Positions 42,978 to 52,192 of a stretch of 64,000 nt of DNA are shown piece after piece. The DNA comes from an uncultured Oscillospiraceae bacterium (lineage in GTDB: Bacteria > Bacillota > Clostridia > Oscillospirales > Oscillospiraceae). The stretch lies in contig CAKTEQ010000005.1 of assembly GCA_934552825.1 (NCBI GenBank), positions 62,001-126,000 of the forward strand, read 5' to 3'. Below the pieces are notes generated by a model. It was not told the origin of the DNA. It saw nothing but the letters and a program-made list of their open reading frames with translations, and ran no database searches. A program made the position numbers and the translations under genes. The stretch's first letter is position 1; each line of letters starts with the position of its first letter.

Positions 42978-44030
42978 TTATTCCCTAAGGGCGGATATGT
43001 GCGCCGCGGTAATGGCGTCCACGGCGGCAAAGTTTACACAAGGATGGTAAAGCTCTTCAAGGGCGTCGTGTGCGGCCTTCGCGTCCCTAAGCGCATCCGC
43101 GGCGGCGTCTGTAAGCTGGCGCAGCTCCCGGCGCATCCGGCGCATAGCGGGAGAAGAGGTATCGCCCATGGCGTCCACCCGGATGCGGCGGTACGCCTTG
43201 CCGGGGAACGGGTCGGATGTGGTGGAGGTGACGAAGGCGATGGACAGCTCTGGGACAAGCAGGTGGCGTATGCGCTGGGGGTCATAGTGGCAGGGGCAGA
43301 CTATTATACGGCAGCCGGCCTTTTCAAAGGCGGCTGCAATGGGGGAGAGAAGGGCGTGGGAGAGCCCAAAATTGTCCAGGAGCTGGAATACCTTGCTGTA
43401 GTTTTCGGTGACGGTCTCCCAGAGAGTGATCTCGCCCTTGCAGGTCAGCCCGCCGAGAAAACGCAGGCAACGTTCTCCCGTGCCCTTCGAGCGGTGAGGG
43501 ACCTCCCTGCGGATCACGCCCCGGGCGCGCTTTTCCGCTTTCTCCAGAAACTGGGGCGTCTCGGCGGCGCTCAGGAGAGCGCTGTGTATCTCCCCTGCCG
43601 CGCTTATGAGGTGATAAGCTTTTTTGTATAGCTCTTTGTATTCTAGATTTGCGCGGCTTATGGAACTTTTCTGCTCCCTGGCAGCCGCCATATCGTAGCA
43701 GGCGCCGAAGTTGAGATACTGTTCGGTCACAGCGGGAAGAACGGGCTCCAGCACGTGGGGAGCGGTGCCGTCCACGTAGGCGAGGCGGTGATTTTTGAGC
43801 ACGACCGCGTCGAGGCTGTCAGGATCGCCGGAGCAGTGGATGTATTCCACGCCTCCGGCGGCGGCTCCGGCCATATTTTTCATGAATGTGGATTTCCCAC
43901 ACCCGGGTCCGCCTTTGATTATGTAGAGAAGGTCGTGACTGCGGGGGACGTTCAGGTTGTCGTAGAGGGAGAAAAATCCCTTGGGCGTGTTTGCGCCCAG
44001 AAAAAAATGGGCGTTGTTTTCGGTGAACAT
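42978..44030 (-). CDS. P-loop ATPase of unknown function (PRK06851-like)
   Basis: A 350-residue predicted ATPase with Walker A GGPGCGKST (40-48) preceded by a hydrophobic strand (LLYIIKGG). A second domain from about residue 200 repeats the pattern weakly (RFLGGLTCKGEITLW) without a good P-loop, as in the PRK06851 family, where two P-loop-like halves are fused. RBS TTGGAGG. It lies upstream of TspO, probably in one operon. I know no established function for this family. Confidence 0.75.
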   Translation of the reverse strand: MFTENNAHFFLGANTPKGFFSLYDNLNVPRSHDLLYIIKGGPGCGKSTFMKNMAGAAAGGVEYIHCSGDPDSLDAVVLKNHRLAYVDGTAPHVLEPVLPAVTEQYLNFGACYDMAAAREQKSSISRANLEYKELYKKAYHLISAAGEIHSALLSAAETPQFLEKAEKRARGVIRREVPHRSKGTGERCLRFLGGLTCKGEITLWETVTENYSKVFQLLDNFGLSHALLSPIAAAFEKAGCRIIVCPCHYDPQRIRHLLVPELSIAFVTSTTSDPFPGKAYRRIRVDAMGDTSSPAMRRMRRELRQLTDAAADALRDAKAAHDALEELYHPCVNFAAVDAITAAHISALRE

Positions 44031-44106
44031 AGTATTCCTCCAATATACCCTTGTAGCCGAGGGTAAAGTTTCACACCCCAGAATATGCGCTCTGCCGCAA
44101 AAATGT

Positions 44107-44145
44107 AAGCGCCGCAGGCCTGTTTTATATAGGCCGGCGGCGCTT
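44107..44145 (-). terminator. Terminator after cinA
   Basis: AAGCGCCGC / GCGGCGCTT outer arms with an inner GGCC pairing; a short T-run follows on the minus strand 5 bases later. Confidence 0.55.
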
Positions 44146-44158
44146 TATGATAGTCAGA

Positions 44159-45430
44159 TCAGGCTTTGCGGCTGCCTTCCACGTTCAGCCCTGTGAGATA
44201 ACGGCGAGTCATGTCGAGAGCGTGGTTTGCGCTCATAGCACGGACGCGCTCCCGGTCGCCCCGGGCGTTTATAAGGCGGCAGAAGTCCCCGTCAGGCGTC
44301 GAAAGAGCGATATATACTGTGCCTACGGGCTTTTCAGGCGTACCGCCGCCAGGACCGGCGATGCCGGTGGTGCTCACGGCGATATCCGCGCCGGTGGCCC
44401 GGCGCACGCCCCGGGCCATCTCAAGCGCGGTCTCCTTCGAGACTGCGCCGAAGCGTTCGAGAGTATCCGCGGCAACGCTCAGCAGCCCTGTTTTTACACT
44501 GTTATGATAAGCTGTGACGCTGCCGAGGTAAACATCGGAGCAGCCGGCAACGTCAGTTATCTTCTTGGAGATGAGACCGCCGGTGCAGCTCTCCGCCGCC
44601 GCCATGGTCAGGCCCCGGCGGCGCAGCGCGTCCACCACGGCATATTCGAGTCCGTCAATATCCACGCCGAACACATGGCTGCCCAGCGTGCGGCAGAGCT
44701 CGCCGACCACGGGGGCGAGCATCGCCTCGGCATCGGATACGCTCTTGGCTTTTGCGGTGACACGCAGGCGGATGATCCCGCCCCCGGCGTAGGGAGCGAG
44801 GGTGGGATTTTTCATAGAGAGCATCATGGGGCGCAGCTGTTCCTCAATAGAACTCTCACCCCTGCCAAAGAGCATGATATTCCGGGAGAGGATAACGCTG
44901 TCCACGAGCTTTTCAAGATAAGGGCGGGCACCGGTGCGCCACATGGTCTCGCACTCTTTGGGCGGACCCGGCAGCATTATTACGACAGTTCCGCCGGACT
45001 CAAAGGCGCAGCCGGGAGCTGTTCCGCAGGAGTTTGCCAGTACAGTACAGCCCTCAGGAAGCATAGCCTGCTGGATATTGTTCCGGGGCATGGGGTGCTC
45101 CGGATCCAGATAGCGGAAGAATTCCTCAAGCTCACGGACTATATCCTCGTGGAGTATCAGCTTTTTGCCGAACATCTCCGCGATGGTCTGCTTTGTAAGA
45201 TCGTCGCAGGTGGGGCCGAGCCCGCCAGTGGTTATGATGATATCGGCACGGTCGCGGGCGATGGTGAGAGCGTCTTTCAGACGCTCGGGGTTGTCGCCCA
45301 CAACGGTGTGGTGATATACGTCGATACCCAGTTCGCTGAGCTGGCGGGAGAGCATCTGGGCGTCTGAATTGACGATATTGCCGAGAAGCAGTTCCGTGCC
45401 CACGGCGATTATTTCAGCGGAGCGCTTCAT
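44159..45430 (-). CDS. cinA: CinA-family NMN amidohydrolase / competence-damage protein
   Basis: A 423-residue two-domain protein. The N-terminal MoaB-like (COG1058) domain has GNIVNSDAQ and TTGGLGPTCDD. The C-terminal NMN deamidase (PncC) domain has AAAESCTGGLI and GIAGPGGGTPEKPVG. It recycles nicotinamide mononucleotide and removes toxic nucleotides. The first codon overlaps the thiI stop (ATGA), so translation is coupled. Length is normal (about 415-430). Confidence 0.95.
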   Translation of the reverse strand: MKRSAEIIAVGTELLLGNIVNSDAQMLSRQLSELGIDVYHHTVVGDNPERLKDALTIARDRADIIITTGGLGPTCDDLTKQTIAEMFGKKLILHEDIVRELEEFFRYLDPEHPMPRNNIQQAMLPEGCTVLANSCGTAPGCAFESGGTVVIMLPGPPKECETMWRTGARPYLEKLVDSVILSRNIMLFGRGESSIEEQLRPMMLSMKNPTLAPYAGGGIIRLRVTAKAKSVSDAEAMLAPVVGELCRTLGSHVFGVDIDGLEYAVVDALRRRGLTMAAAESCTGGLISKKITDVAGCSDVYLGSVTAYHNSVKTGLLSVAADTLERFGAVSKETALEMARGVRRATGADIAVSTTGIAGPGGGTPEKPVGTVYIALSTPDGDFCRLINARGDRERVRAMSANHALDMTRRYLTGLNVEGSRKA

Positions 45431-46617
45431 AGCTCTACCGTCACCACCTCAATGTTATCCACAGCTTCGTTCACAAGTGCGTCCACATCCAGCTTTGCCT
45501 CGGCGCGGAGCGTCTCTCCCAGGGAGGGCTTTATCTTGGGGTGCTTGGGCGTAAACACAGTGCAGCAGTCCTCATAGGGCAGGATGGATGTATCAAAGGT
45601 GCCTATTTTCCGGGAGATGGTAACTATCTCCTCCTTGTCCATGCCAATCACGGGACGGAACACGGGCAGGGTGCATACTGCGCCTGTAACAGCCATCGCC
45701 TCCATAGTCTGGCTTGCCACCTGACCCAGGCTCTCACCCGTCACGATGCACTTTGCACCGGCGTTTTCAGCGACCCTTTGGGCTATGCGCATCATGAAGC
45801 GGCGCATGATAATGGTGAAGTAATTTTCAGGGCAATTGTCCCTGATCGACTCCTGTATCTTTGTGAACGGGACTATTTGCAAGGACATTCTGCCGCAGTA
45901 GGGCACGAGCTCGCGGGCAAGCTCGATCACCTTCTCCTTTGCCCTCTGGGAGGTATAGGGATAGCTGAAGAAGTGCACGGGTGTCACTGCGACGCCGCGC
46001 TTTGCGATCATGTAGGTGGAGACAGGGCTGTCTATGCCGCCGGAGAGGAGAGACACAGCCTGGCCGTTGATGCCGACGGGCATACCGCCGGCTCCGGGCT
46101 CAGCCTTGCCGTGGATATACGCGCCCTTCTCCCTAATCTCAATGTTGACCACGACCTCCGGATCATGCACGTCCACCTTCACCGCCGGGAAGGCTCTGTT
46201 GAGCCGCCCGCCGGCGTACTGGGACAGTTCTATGGAGGTCATGGGGAATTTCTTGTCTGAGCGCTTAGACTCGACCTTGAAGCTCTTCGCCCGGCTCATC
46301 TGGTCATGCAGGTAGGACTTTGCTGTTTCCACTATTATGTCTTTGTCCTTTTCGCATACGGCGGCGCGGCTGACGGAGATTATGCCGAAGATTTTTTTCA
46401 CGGCTTCATAAGCGCCGTCCAGATCGAAGCTGTCGTCGTTGGGGGAGAGGTATATCGTGGACTGGATGGAGTATATTTCGCAGCTCCCGTAACGGCGCAT
46501 ACGCCGGGCGATGTTGCTGACCAGCTTCTGCTCGAAGGTGCGGCGATTGAGCCCCTTAAGAACGATCTCGCCCAGCTTCATGAGCACGACTTCTCTTATA
46601 TTTGTGTTAATAGCCAT
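45427..46617 (-). CDS. thiI: tRNA 4-thiouridine synthase ThiI
   Basis: A 396-residue ThiI making 4-thiouridine at tRNA position 8 and supplying sulfur for thiamine thiazole. It has an N-terminal ferredoxin-like plus THUMP region (1-165) and a PP-loop SGGIDSP (192-198). It ends after the YEDCCTVFTPKHP block and lacks the C-terminal rhodanese domain of E. coli ThiI, as usual in Firmicutes. RBS GAGGTAG. The customary nifS-type cysteine desulfurase gene is not adjacent. Confidence 0.95.
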   Translation of the reverse strand: MAINTNIREVVLMKLGEIVLKGLNRRTFEQKLVSNIARRMRRYGSCEIYSIQSTIYLSPNDDSFDLDGAYEAVKKIFGIISVSRAAVCEKDKDIIVETAKSYLHDQMSRAKSFKVESKRSDKKFPMTSIELSQYAGGRLNRAFPAVKVDVHDPEVVVNIEIREKGAYIHGKAEPGAGGMPVGINGQAVSLLSGGIDSPVSTYMIAKRGVAVTPVHFFSYPYTSQRAKEKVIELARELVPYCGRMSLQIVPFTKIQESIRDNCPENYFTIIMRRFMMRIAQRVAENAGAKCIVTGESLGQVASQTMEAMAVTGAVCTLPVFRPVIGMDKEEIVTISRKIGTFDTSILPYEDCCTVFTPKHPKIKPSLGETLRAEAKLDVDALVNEAVDNIEVVTVEL

Positions 46618-46689
46618 TGGAACTACCTCGTACTTTCTTTAATAGCAAATAATTCTACCATAGCAGAACGAAAAATGGAAGGGGAACAA

Positions 46690-46725
46690 AAACAGAGACG
46701 CACTGCCGCAGCAATGCGTCTCTGC
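46690..46725 (-). terminator. Terminator after nifJ
   Basis: AGAGACGCA..TGCGTCTCT arms with a GC-rich interior, then on the minus strand GTTTTTGTT. Confidence 0.8.
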
Positions 46726-46737
46726 CGGTATTCTGAA

Positions 46738-49700
46738 TTACGCCTCCGCCAGTTTTTTCAGCTTTGCGTATTTGTCCTTTGCGTTCTGCTCCGCCGCGGC
46801 GAAGAGGGTCTCCGCACGCTTGGGGAACGCCAGTCCCAGGGAATTATAGCGCACTTCCCGCATGAGGAAGGTGCGGTAATCGCTGGTGGGCTCCTTGCTG
46901 TCAAGCTGGAAGGGGTTCTTACCGGCCTCCGCGAGTCTGGGATCATAGCGGAACATATGCCAGTACCCGGCCTCAACGGCGAGTTTTGTCTCCAGCATGG
47001 AGTTTGCCATGCCGACCTTGATGCCGTGGTTGATGCAGGGAGCGTAGCCGATGACGATGGAGGGGCCGTCGTAGCTCTCCGCCTCTGTGATGGCTCTGAG
47101 AGTCTGCTGATAGGAAGCGCCCATGGCCACCTGAGCGACATAGCAGTAGCCATAGCTCATGGCGATAGCCGCCAGGTCCTTCTTCTTTGTCACCTTGCCT
47201 GCTGCAGCGAACTGGGCGACCTGACCGGTCTGGGATGCCTTGGACGCCTGACCGCCGGTATTGGAATAGACCTCTGTGTCGAACACGAAGATGTTCACGT
47301 TCTCACGGCTGGCAAGGACGTGGTCAAGACCGCCGAAGCCTATATCATAGGCCCAGCCGTCGCCGCCAAAGATCCAGATGGAGGGTTTGACCATGATGTC
47401 CGCCTTGTTGAGAAGGCTCCTGAGCTTTGCCTTCAGCTCCTCGTCCCGGACGATATCCAGCTCTTCCGTCAGGTCACGTCTGAGCTTTTCGGCGGGCTCT
47501 TTCGCAGCCTCAGAGTCGTTGAAAGCGTCGAGCCATGCGTTTATATGCTTGCGGAGAGAGGAGGAGATGATCTCGCTCTGGAGTATCTCCTGAGCGGTCG
47601 CTCTGGCGTCCTCACGGCGGTGGCTGACGCCGAGCATCATGCCATAGCCGAATTCCGCGTTGTCCTCAAAGAGGGAGTTGGCCCAGGCGACGCCTTTGCC
47701 CTGCTTGTTCACGGTGTAAGGCGTGGAGGGCTGGCTGCCGCCCCAGATAGAGGTGCAGCCTGTGGCGTTGGCGACCATCATGTGGTCACCGTAGAGCTGG
47801 GTTATGAGCTTTGCGTAAGGGGTTTCGCCGCATCCGGCGCAGGCGCCGGAGAACTCCAGAAGGGGCTGCTTGAACTGGGAACCCTTTACCGTGTTGGGGG
47901 CGAAGGGCAGTTCCTTTTCGGATACTTCCTTTACGGCATAGTCGAAGCACTCCTGCTCCCCGGTCATGTCAGCCAGGGGCTTCATAACGAGAGCTTTGGT
48001 TTTTGCGGGGCAGATGGCGACGCACACGCCGCAGCCGACGCAGTCATAGGGGGAGACGGTGATGGAGAACTTCAGCTCCTCGCAGCCCTTGCCGTTCATA
48101 GGTACCATCTTTGTGCCCTCTGGAGCGGCGTCAGCCTCGACCTTGTTAAACACGAAGGGACGTATTGCCGCGTGGGGGCAGACGAAGGCGCACTGGTTGC
48201 ACTGAATGCAGTTTTCGCCGATCCACATGGGGACATCCACGGCGATGCCGCGCTTTTCGTAGGCGGCGGTGCCCTGAGGCACGACGCCAGTGGCGTAGTC
48301 GGTGAACGCGGACACGGGCAGAGAATCGCCGTGCTGAGCGTTCGCGGGGTTCATGATGTTCTTTACATATTTTTCGACTGCGCTGTCTCCAAGCTCCCTG
48401 CCGGCAGCGGGAGCGCCGTCCTCGGCGGTTTTCCAGCTTTCGGGGACGTCGATTTTGTGGATGCTGGTGAGACCGGCGTCTATAGCCGCCATGTTCTTCG
48501 CAACTATTTCCTCACCCTTGCGGCCGTAAGTCACCTGGACGGCGTCCTTCATGTGCTTTACAGCATCGTCAATGGGGATGATGTTGGCGAGCTTGAAGAA
48601 AGCCGCCTGGAGTATCATGTTCGTCTTGCCGCCAAGACCGATCTCCTTTGCGATATCCACGGCGTTGCAGGTGTAGAACTTGATGTTGTTATTGGCGATA
48701 TGGCGCTTGGCGGAGGCGGGGAGCTTGCTTATGAGCTCCTCGTCGGACCAGGTGCAGTTGAGCAGGAACACGCCGCCGGCGTGGACATCCTGGACCATAT
48801 CGTATTTCTCAATGTAGGACTGGTTGTGGCAGGCGACGAAGTCCGCGCTGGAGACGTAATATGTGGACTTTATGGGCTTATCGCCGAAGCGGATATGAGA
48901 GATGGTCACGCCGCCGGACTTCTTGGAGTCGTACTGGAAGTATGCCTGGACCTTCTTATCCGTATAGTCGCCGATTATCTTGATGGAGTTCTTGTTGGCG
49001 CCAACGGTACCGTCGGAGCCGAGACCCCAGAACTTGCAGGCGACGGTGCCCTCCGCCTGAGTATTGGGTTCCTCCGTGATGGGAAGAGAGAGGTTCGTAA
49101 CGTCGTCCTCGATGCCCACTGTGAAGGGATGCTGGGGAGCGTCCTTCTTGAGGTTGTCAAACACAGCCACAAAAGCACCGGGTGTGGTGTTCTTGGAGGA
49201 GAGGCCGTATCTGCCGCCGACGACCTGAATATCACGTCTGTCGGAAGCGCTGACCGCGGCGACAACATCCAGATAAAGAGGCTCGCCAAGAGCTCCGGGC
49301 TCCTTTGTGCGGTCCATAACGGCGATCTTTTTGACCGTCTTGGGGAGCGCCTCGATAAGACGGTCAGCGGCGAAGGGGCGGTACAGGCGCACCATGATGA
49401 CGCCAACCTTTTCGCCCTTGCGGTTGAGGTAATCGGCGACTTCCTGCGCTGTGTCGCAGCCGGAACCCATGAGGATTATGACCCGGTCAGCGTCGGGAGC
49501 GCCGTAGTAGTTGAAGAGCTTGTAGTTAGTACCGATCTTCTCGTTGACTTTATCCATGTACTTCTCCACAACGGCGGGGAAGCTGTTATATACGCTGTTG
49601 CACGCCTCGCGGTTCTGGAAGAACATATCGGGGTTCTGGGCAGATCCGTGGAGAACAGGGTGCTCAGGATTGAGCGCGTTTGCACGGAACCGGGCTATGG

Positions 49701-50295
49701 CATCGTGATCCACCATGCTGTTCAGATCGTCATAGTCCCAGATCTCGATCTTCTGCATCTCGTGGGAGGTGCGGAAGCCGTCGAAGAAGTGCAGCACGGG
49801 TACGCGTCCCTCGATAGCCGCCATGTGAGCAACGGCGCCCAGGTCCATGACCTCCTGAGGATTGGAGGACGCCATCATCGCGTAGCCGGTGGAACGGCAT
49901 GCCATAACGTCGGAGTGGTCGCCGAAAATGCTCAGGGCGTGGGTTGCCACAGTTCTCGCGGAGACGTGGATGACATTTGGGAGCTGCTCGGCTGCAATTT
50001 TGAACATATTTGGGATCATGAGCAGAAGCCCCTGAGAGGCTGTATATGTAGTCGTCAGAGCGCCTGAAAGGAGTGAACCGTGGACAGCGCCCGCTGCGCC
50101 TCCCTCAGACTGCATCTCGGCGATCCTGAGGGGACGTCCGAAAATATTCGTCTGACCGCCGGCAGACCATTTGTCCGCAAGCTCCGCCATGACGGATGAG
50201 GGAGTTATGGGATAAATCGCAGCAACTTCCGTAAATGCATATGACACATGAGCGGCGGCAGTGTTGCCGTCCATTGTCTTGAGCGTTCTTATCAT
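46738..50295 (-). CDS. nifJ: Pyruvate:ferredoxin (flavodoxin) oxidoreductase
   Basis: A 1185-residue single-chain PFOR converting pyruvate and CoA to acetyl-CoA, CO2 and reduced ferredoxin. Domains in order: pyrimidine-binding (TAAAHVSYAFTEVAAIYPITPSS), CoA-binding transketolase-C-like, gamma (near residues 420-620), two 4Fe-4S ferredoxin sites (CIQCNQCAFVCP and CVGCGVCVAICP, about 700-770), and the thiamine-diphosphate domain with the proximal-cluster CAGCGETPY and GGDGWAYDIGFGGLDHV. RBS AAGGAGG. It is the main link between pyruvate and acetyl-CoA/butyrate metabolism in this organism. Confidence 0.98.
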   Translation of the reverse strand: MIRTLKTMDGNTAAAHVSYAFTEVAAIYPITPSSVMAELADKWSAGGQTNIFGRPLRIAEMQSEGGAAGAVHGSLLSGALTTTYTASQGLLLMIPNMFKIAAEQLPNVIHVSARTVATHALSIFGDHSDVMACRSTGYAMMASSNPQEVMDLGAVAHMAAIEGRVPVLHFFDGFRTSHEMQKIEIWDYDDLNSMVDHDAIARFRANALNPEHPVLHGSAQNPDMFFQNREACNSVYNSFPAVVEKYMDKVNEKIGTNYKLFNYYGAPDADRVIILMGSGCDTAQEVADYLNRKGEKVGVIMVRLYRPFAADRLIEALPKTVKKIAVMDRTKEPGALGEPLYLDVVAAVSASDRRDIQVVGGRYGLSSKNTTPGAFVAVFDNLKKDAPQHPFTVGIEDDVTNLSLPITEEPNTQAEGTVACKFWGLGSDGTVGANKNSIKIIGDYTDKKVQAYFQYDSKKSGGVTISHIRFGDKPIKSTYYVSSADFVACHNQSYIEKYDMVQDVHAGGVFLLNCTWSDEELISKLPASAKRHIANNNIKFYTCNAVDIAKEIGLGGKTNMILQAAFFKLANIIPIDDAVKHMKDAVQVTYGRKGEEIVAKNMAAIDAGLTSIHKIDVPESWKTAEDGAPAAGRELGDSAVEKYVKNIMNPANAQHGDSLPVSAFTDYATGVVPQGTAAYEKRGIAVDVPMWIGENCIQCNQCAFVCPHAAIRPFVFNKVEADAAPEGTKMVPMNGKGCEELKFSITVSPYDCVGCGVCVAICPAKTKALVMKPLADMTGEQECFDYAVKEVSEKELPFAPNTVKGSQFKQPLLEFSGACAGCGETPYAKLITQLYGDHMMVANATGCTSIWGGSQPSTPYTVNKQGKGVAWANSLFEDNAEFGYGMMLGVSHRREDARATAQEILQSEIISSSLRKHINAWLDAFNDSEAAKEPAEKLRRDLTEELDIVRDEELKAKLRSLLNKADIMVKPSIWIFGGDGWAYDIGFGGLDHVLASRENVNIFVFDTEVYSNTGGQASKASQTGQVAQFAAAGKVTKKKDLAAIAMSYGYCYVAQVAMGASYQQTLRAITEAESYDGPSIVIGYAPCINHGIKVGMANSMLETKLAVEAGYWHMFRYDPRLAEAGKNPFQLDSKEPTSDYRTFLMREVRYNSLGLAFPKRAETLFAAAEQNAKDKYAKLKKLAEA

Positions 50296-50348
50296 GGAAG
50301 GTTCCTCCTTAAATAATTCCCGGTTAAGGGTGCAGATTTACTAATTTA

Positions 50349-50377
50349 ATGATACCATCCGCGTATTTTCTTTTCAA
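50349..50377 (-). promoter_or_regulatory. nifJ promoter (minus strand)
   Basis: On the minus strand TTGAAA (50377-50372), a 17-base spacer, TATCAT (50354-50349). Confidence 0.7.
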
Positions 50378-50467
50378 GAAGCCCGGCGTTGTCATTTAAC
50401 ATGAATTTTACGTTTTTTTGTGTGCAATGTGGACTATGTGGCGGGGTAAATAGTGCAACTTCGTTAA

Positions 50468-50505
50468 AGAAAATGCAATTCTAGATTTACGGAATTGCAT
50501 TTTCT
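50468..50505. promoter_or_regulatory. Perfect 14-base inverted repeat between nifJ and comM
   Basis: AGAAAATGCAATTC (50468-50481), 10-base centre, GAATTGCATTTTCT (50492-50505). Further TGCAA/TTGCA copies flank it at 50421-50426, 50452-50456 and 50513-50517. It lies 9 bases before the comM -35 box and about 90 bases upstream of the nifJ -35 box. It could be an operator or a hairpin. The rest of this 276-base gap holds only the two promoters. Confidence 0.6.
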
Positions 50506-50513
50506 GTCTAAGA

Positions 50514-50542
50514 TTGCATTTGGAACGGTGAAATGTTATCAT
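50514..50542 (+). promoter_or_regulatory. comM promoter
   Basis: TTGCAT at 50514-50519, a 17-base spacer, TATCAT at 50537-50542. Confidence 0.65.
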
Positions 50543-50628
50543 TATATTAATATTATTATTGCGCCCGGAGTGTGAAGGTGAATGGAAACGGCCGGACGCT
50601 TTCAAAGAGTTTTTGGAGGTGGATGCAG

Positions 50629-52137
50629 TTGGTTACGGAAATACGCTCCATGGGATTGAGCGGCATACGGGGCTACGGCGTCACGATTGAGTGCGCTCTT
50701 TCCGGCGGACTGCCTGCGATAGACGTGGTGGGGCTGCCGGACACGGCAGTCCGGGAAGCGCGGGAGCGGGTGCGCTCCGCTATAAAGGCGAACGGGCTGA
50801 AGTTCCCTGCCAGCCGCATTACAATAAATCTCGCTCCAGCCTGGGCAAAGAAGGAGGGTACCCTCTATGACCTGCCCATTCTCCTTGCCATACTCACGGC
50901 GGCGGGAGACATTAAGCCCATCGAAAAGGGCAGCGCCTTTGTGGGGGAGCTGAGCCTCGGGGGTGAGCTGCGTCCTGTGCGGGGCGCTCTGTCAATGGCG
51001 CTGGCGGCGGAGCGGGAGGGGATAAAAAAGCTCTTCCTCCCGGAGGAGAACGCTCCGGAGGCCGCCTTCGCGGAGAATGTGGAGGTATATCCGGTGACGG
51101 ATGTGGCGCAGCTACTTGCCCATCTCCGGGGCGAGGAGGAGATACCTCCGGCGAGACCGCGCGTATACGAGCCCTGCGAGGAGTTCGGCGTGGACTTCTC
51201 CCAGGTCGTCGGACAGGAAAACGTAAAGCGCGCGCTGGAGATAGCAGCCGCGGGAGGGCACAACGTGCTCATGTCGGGCTCTCCCGGCTCGGGAAAGAGT
51301 ATGCTGGCAAAGCGCATACCGTCTATACTGCCGGCGATGAGCCGGGAGGAGGCGCTGGAGACGACGGAGATACACTCCATCGTAGGGCTGACGGACAGGG
51401 ATATGCCGATCATAAATATGCGTCCGTTCAGGGCGCCCCATCACACGGTGTCCCCAACCGCCATATCCGGAGGCGGTTCCCGCCCAAAGCCGGGGGAGGC
51501 GTCCCTTGCTCACAACGGAGTGCTGTTTCTTGACGAGCTGCCGGAATTCCACAAGGATGCTCTTGAGGTCCTGCGCCAGCCCATGGAGGACGGGCAGATA
51601 ACCATAAGCCGCGTCGCCGGGGCGGAAACATACCCCTGCCGCTTTATGCTGGTGTGCGCTATGAACCCATGTAAGTGCGGCTGGTACGGGCATCCGTCCG
51701 GGCGCTGCACCTGCTCCGAGAATGCCGTAAAGCAGTACAGGTCCAGAATATCCGGGCCCATGCTGGACAGGATAGATATTTTTATCGACGTGCCGAGCGT
51801 AGAGTTTTCTGCTCTGTCGCAGCGGCCGGACAGCGAGACCAGCGGCGACATCCGTGCCCGGGTAAACGCCGCGAGAAGGCTGCAGGAGGAGCGTTACGAG
51901 GGGACGGGAGTCCACTGTAATGCCCATATGACCGGGGAGCAGATAAAGAAATACTGCGCTCTGGACGACCGGGGCACGGCGCTTATGAAGGGGGCCTTTG
52001 ACCGCCTGGGGCTGACAGCCCGCAGTTTTGACAAGATACTTAAAGTTGCCCGGACGATAGCGGATATGGATGGCAGCGAGAACATACAGATGCAGCATCT
52101 TGCCGAAGCAATACAGTATAAATCCGCGATAAAATAA
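50629..52137 (+). CDS. comM: YifB/ComM-family Mg-chelatase-like AAA ATPase
   Basis: A ~502-residue ComM homologue, a hexameric helicase that drives branch migration during natural transformation. An N-terminal LonC-like domain (GIRGYGVTIE, GLPDTAVREARERV) precedes AAA Walker A GSPGSGKS, Walker B LFLDELPEF and the CKCGWYGHPSGRCTC block. The start is placed at TTG 50629, 9 bases after GGAGG. The ATG at 50623 is only 5 bases after it, and the GTG at 50572 lies far upstream. Length then matches the family (about 505). Confidence 0.93.
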   Translation: MVTEIRSMGLSGIRGYGVTIECALSGGLPAIDVVGLPDTAVREARERVRSAIKANGLKFPASRITINLAPAWAKKEGTLYDLPILLAILTAAGDIKPIEKGSAFVGELSLGGELRPVRGALSMALAAEREGIKKLFLPEENAPEAAFAENVEVYPVTDVAQLLAHLRGEEEIPPARPRVYEPCEEFGVDFSQVVGQENVKRALEIAAAGGHNVLMSGSPGSGKSMLAKRIPSILPAMSREEALETTEIHSIVGLTDRDMPIINMRPFRAPHHTVSPTAISGGGSRPKPGEASLAHNGVLFLDELPEFHKDALEVLRQPMEDGQITISRVAGAETYPCRFMLVCAMNPCKCGWYGHPSGRCTCSENAVKQYRSRISGPMLDRIDIFIDVPSVEFSALSQRPDSETSGDIRARVNAARRLQEERYEGTGVHCNAHMTGEQIKKYCALDDRGTALMKGAFDRLGLTARSFDKILKVARTIADMDGSENIQMQHLAEAIQYKSAIK

Positions 52138-52140
52138 GAG

Positions 52141-52174
52141 AAAGGCTCTGCGGCAGCAGCCGCAGAGCCTTTTA
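52141..52174. terminator. Terminator between comM and binding-protein gene 5
   Basis: AGGCTCTGCGGC / GCCGCAGAGCCT around AGCA, flanked by AAA and TTTT, serving both convergent genes. Confidence 0.88.
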
Positions 52175-52192
52175 AGCGTTCAGGTCAGAATA

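Noticed and set aside
46306..50067. 1253-codon open frame on the plus strand opposite nifJ
   Set aside because: It is a shadow of the strongly biased nifJ gene: no ribosome site, odd composition (Val, Gly, His, Leu rich), no domain, and it runs through the thiI start region.
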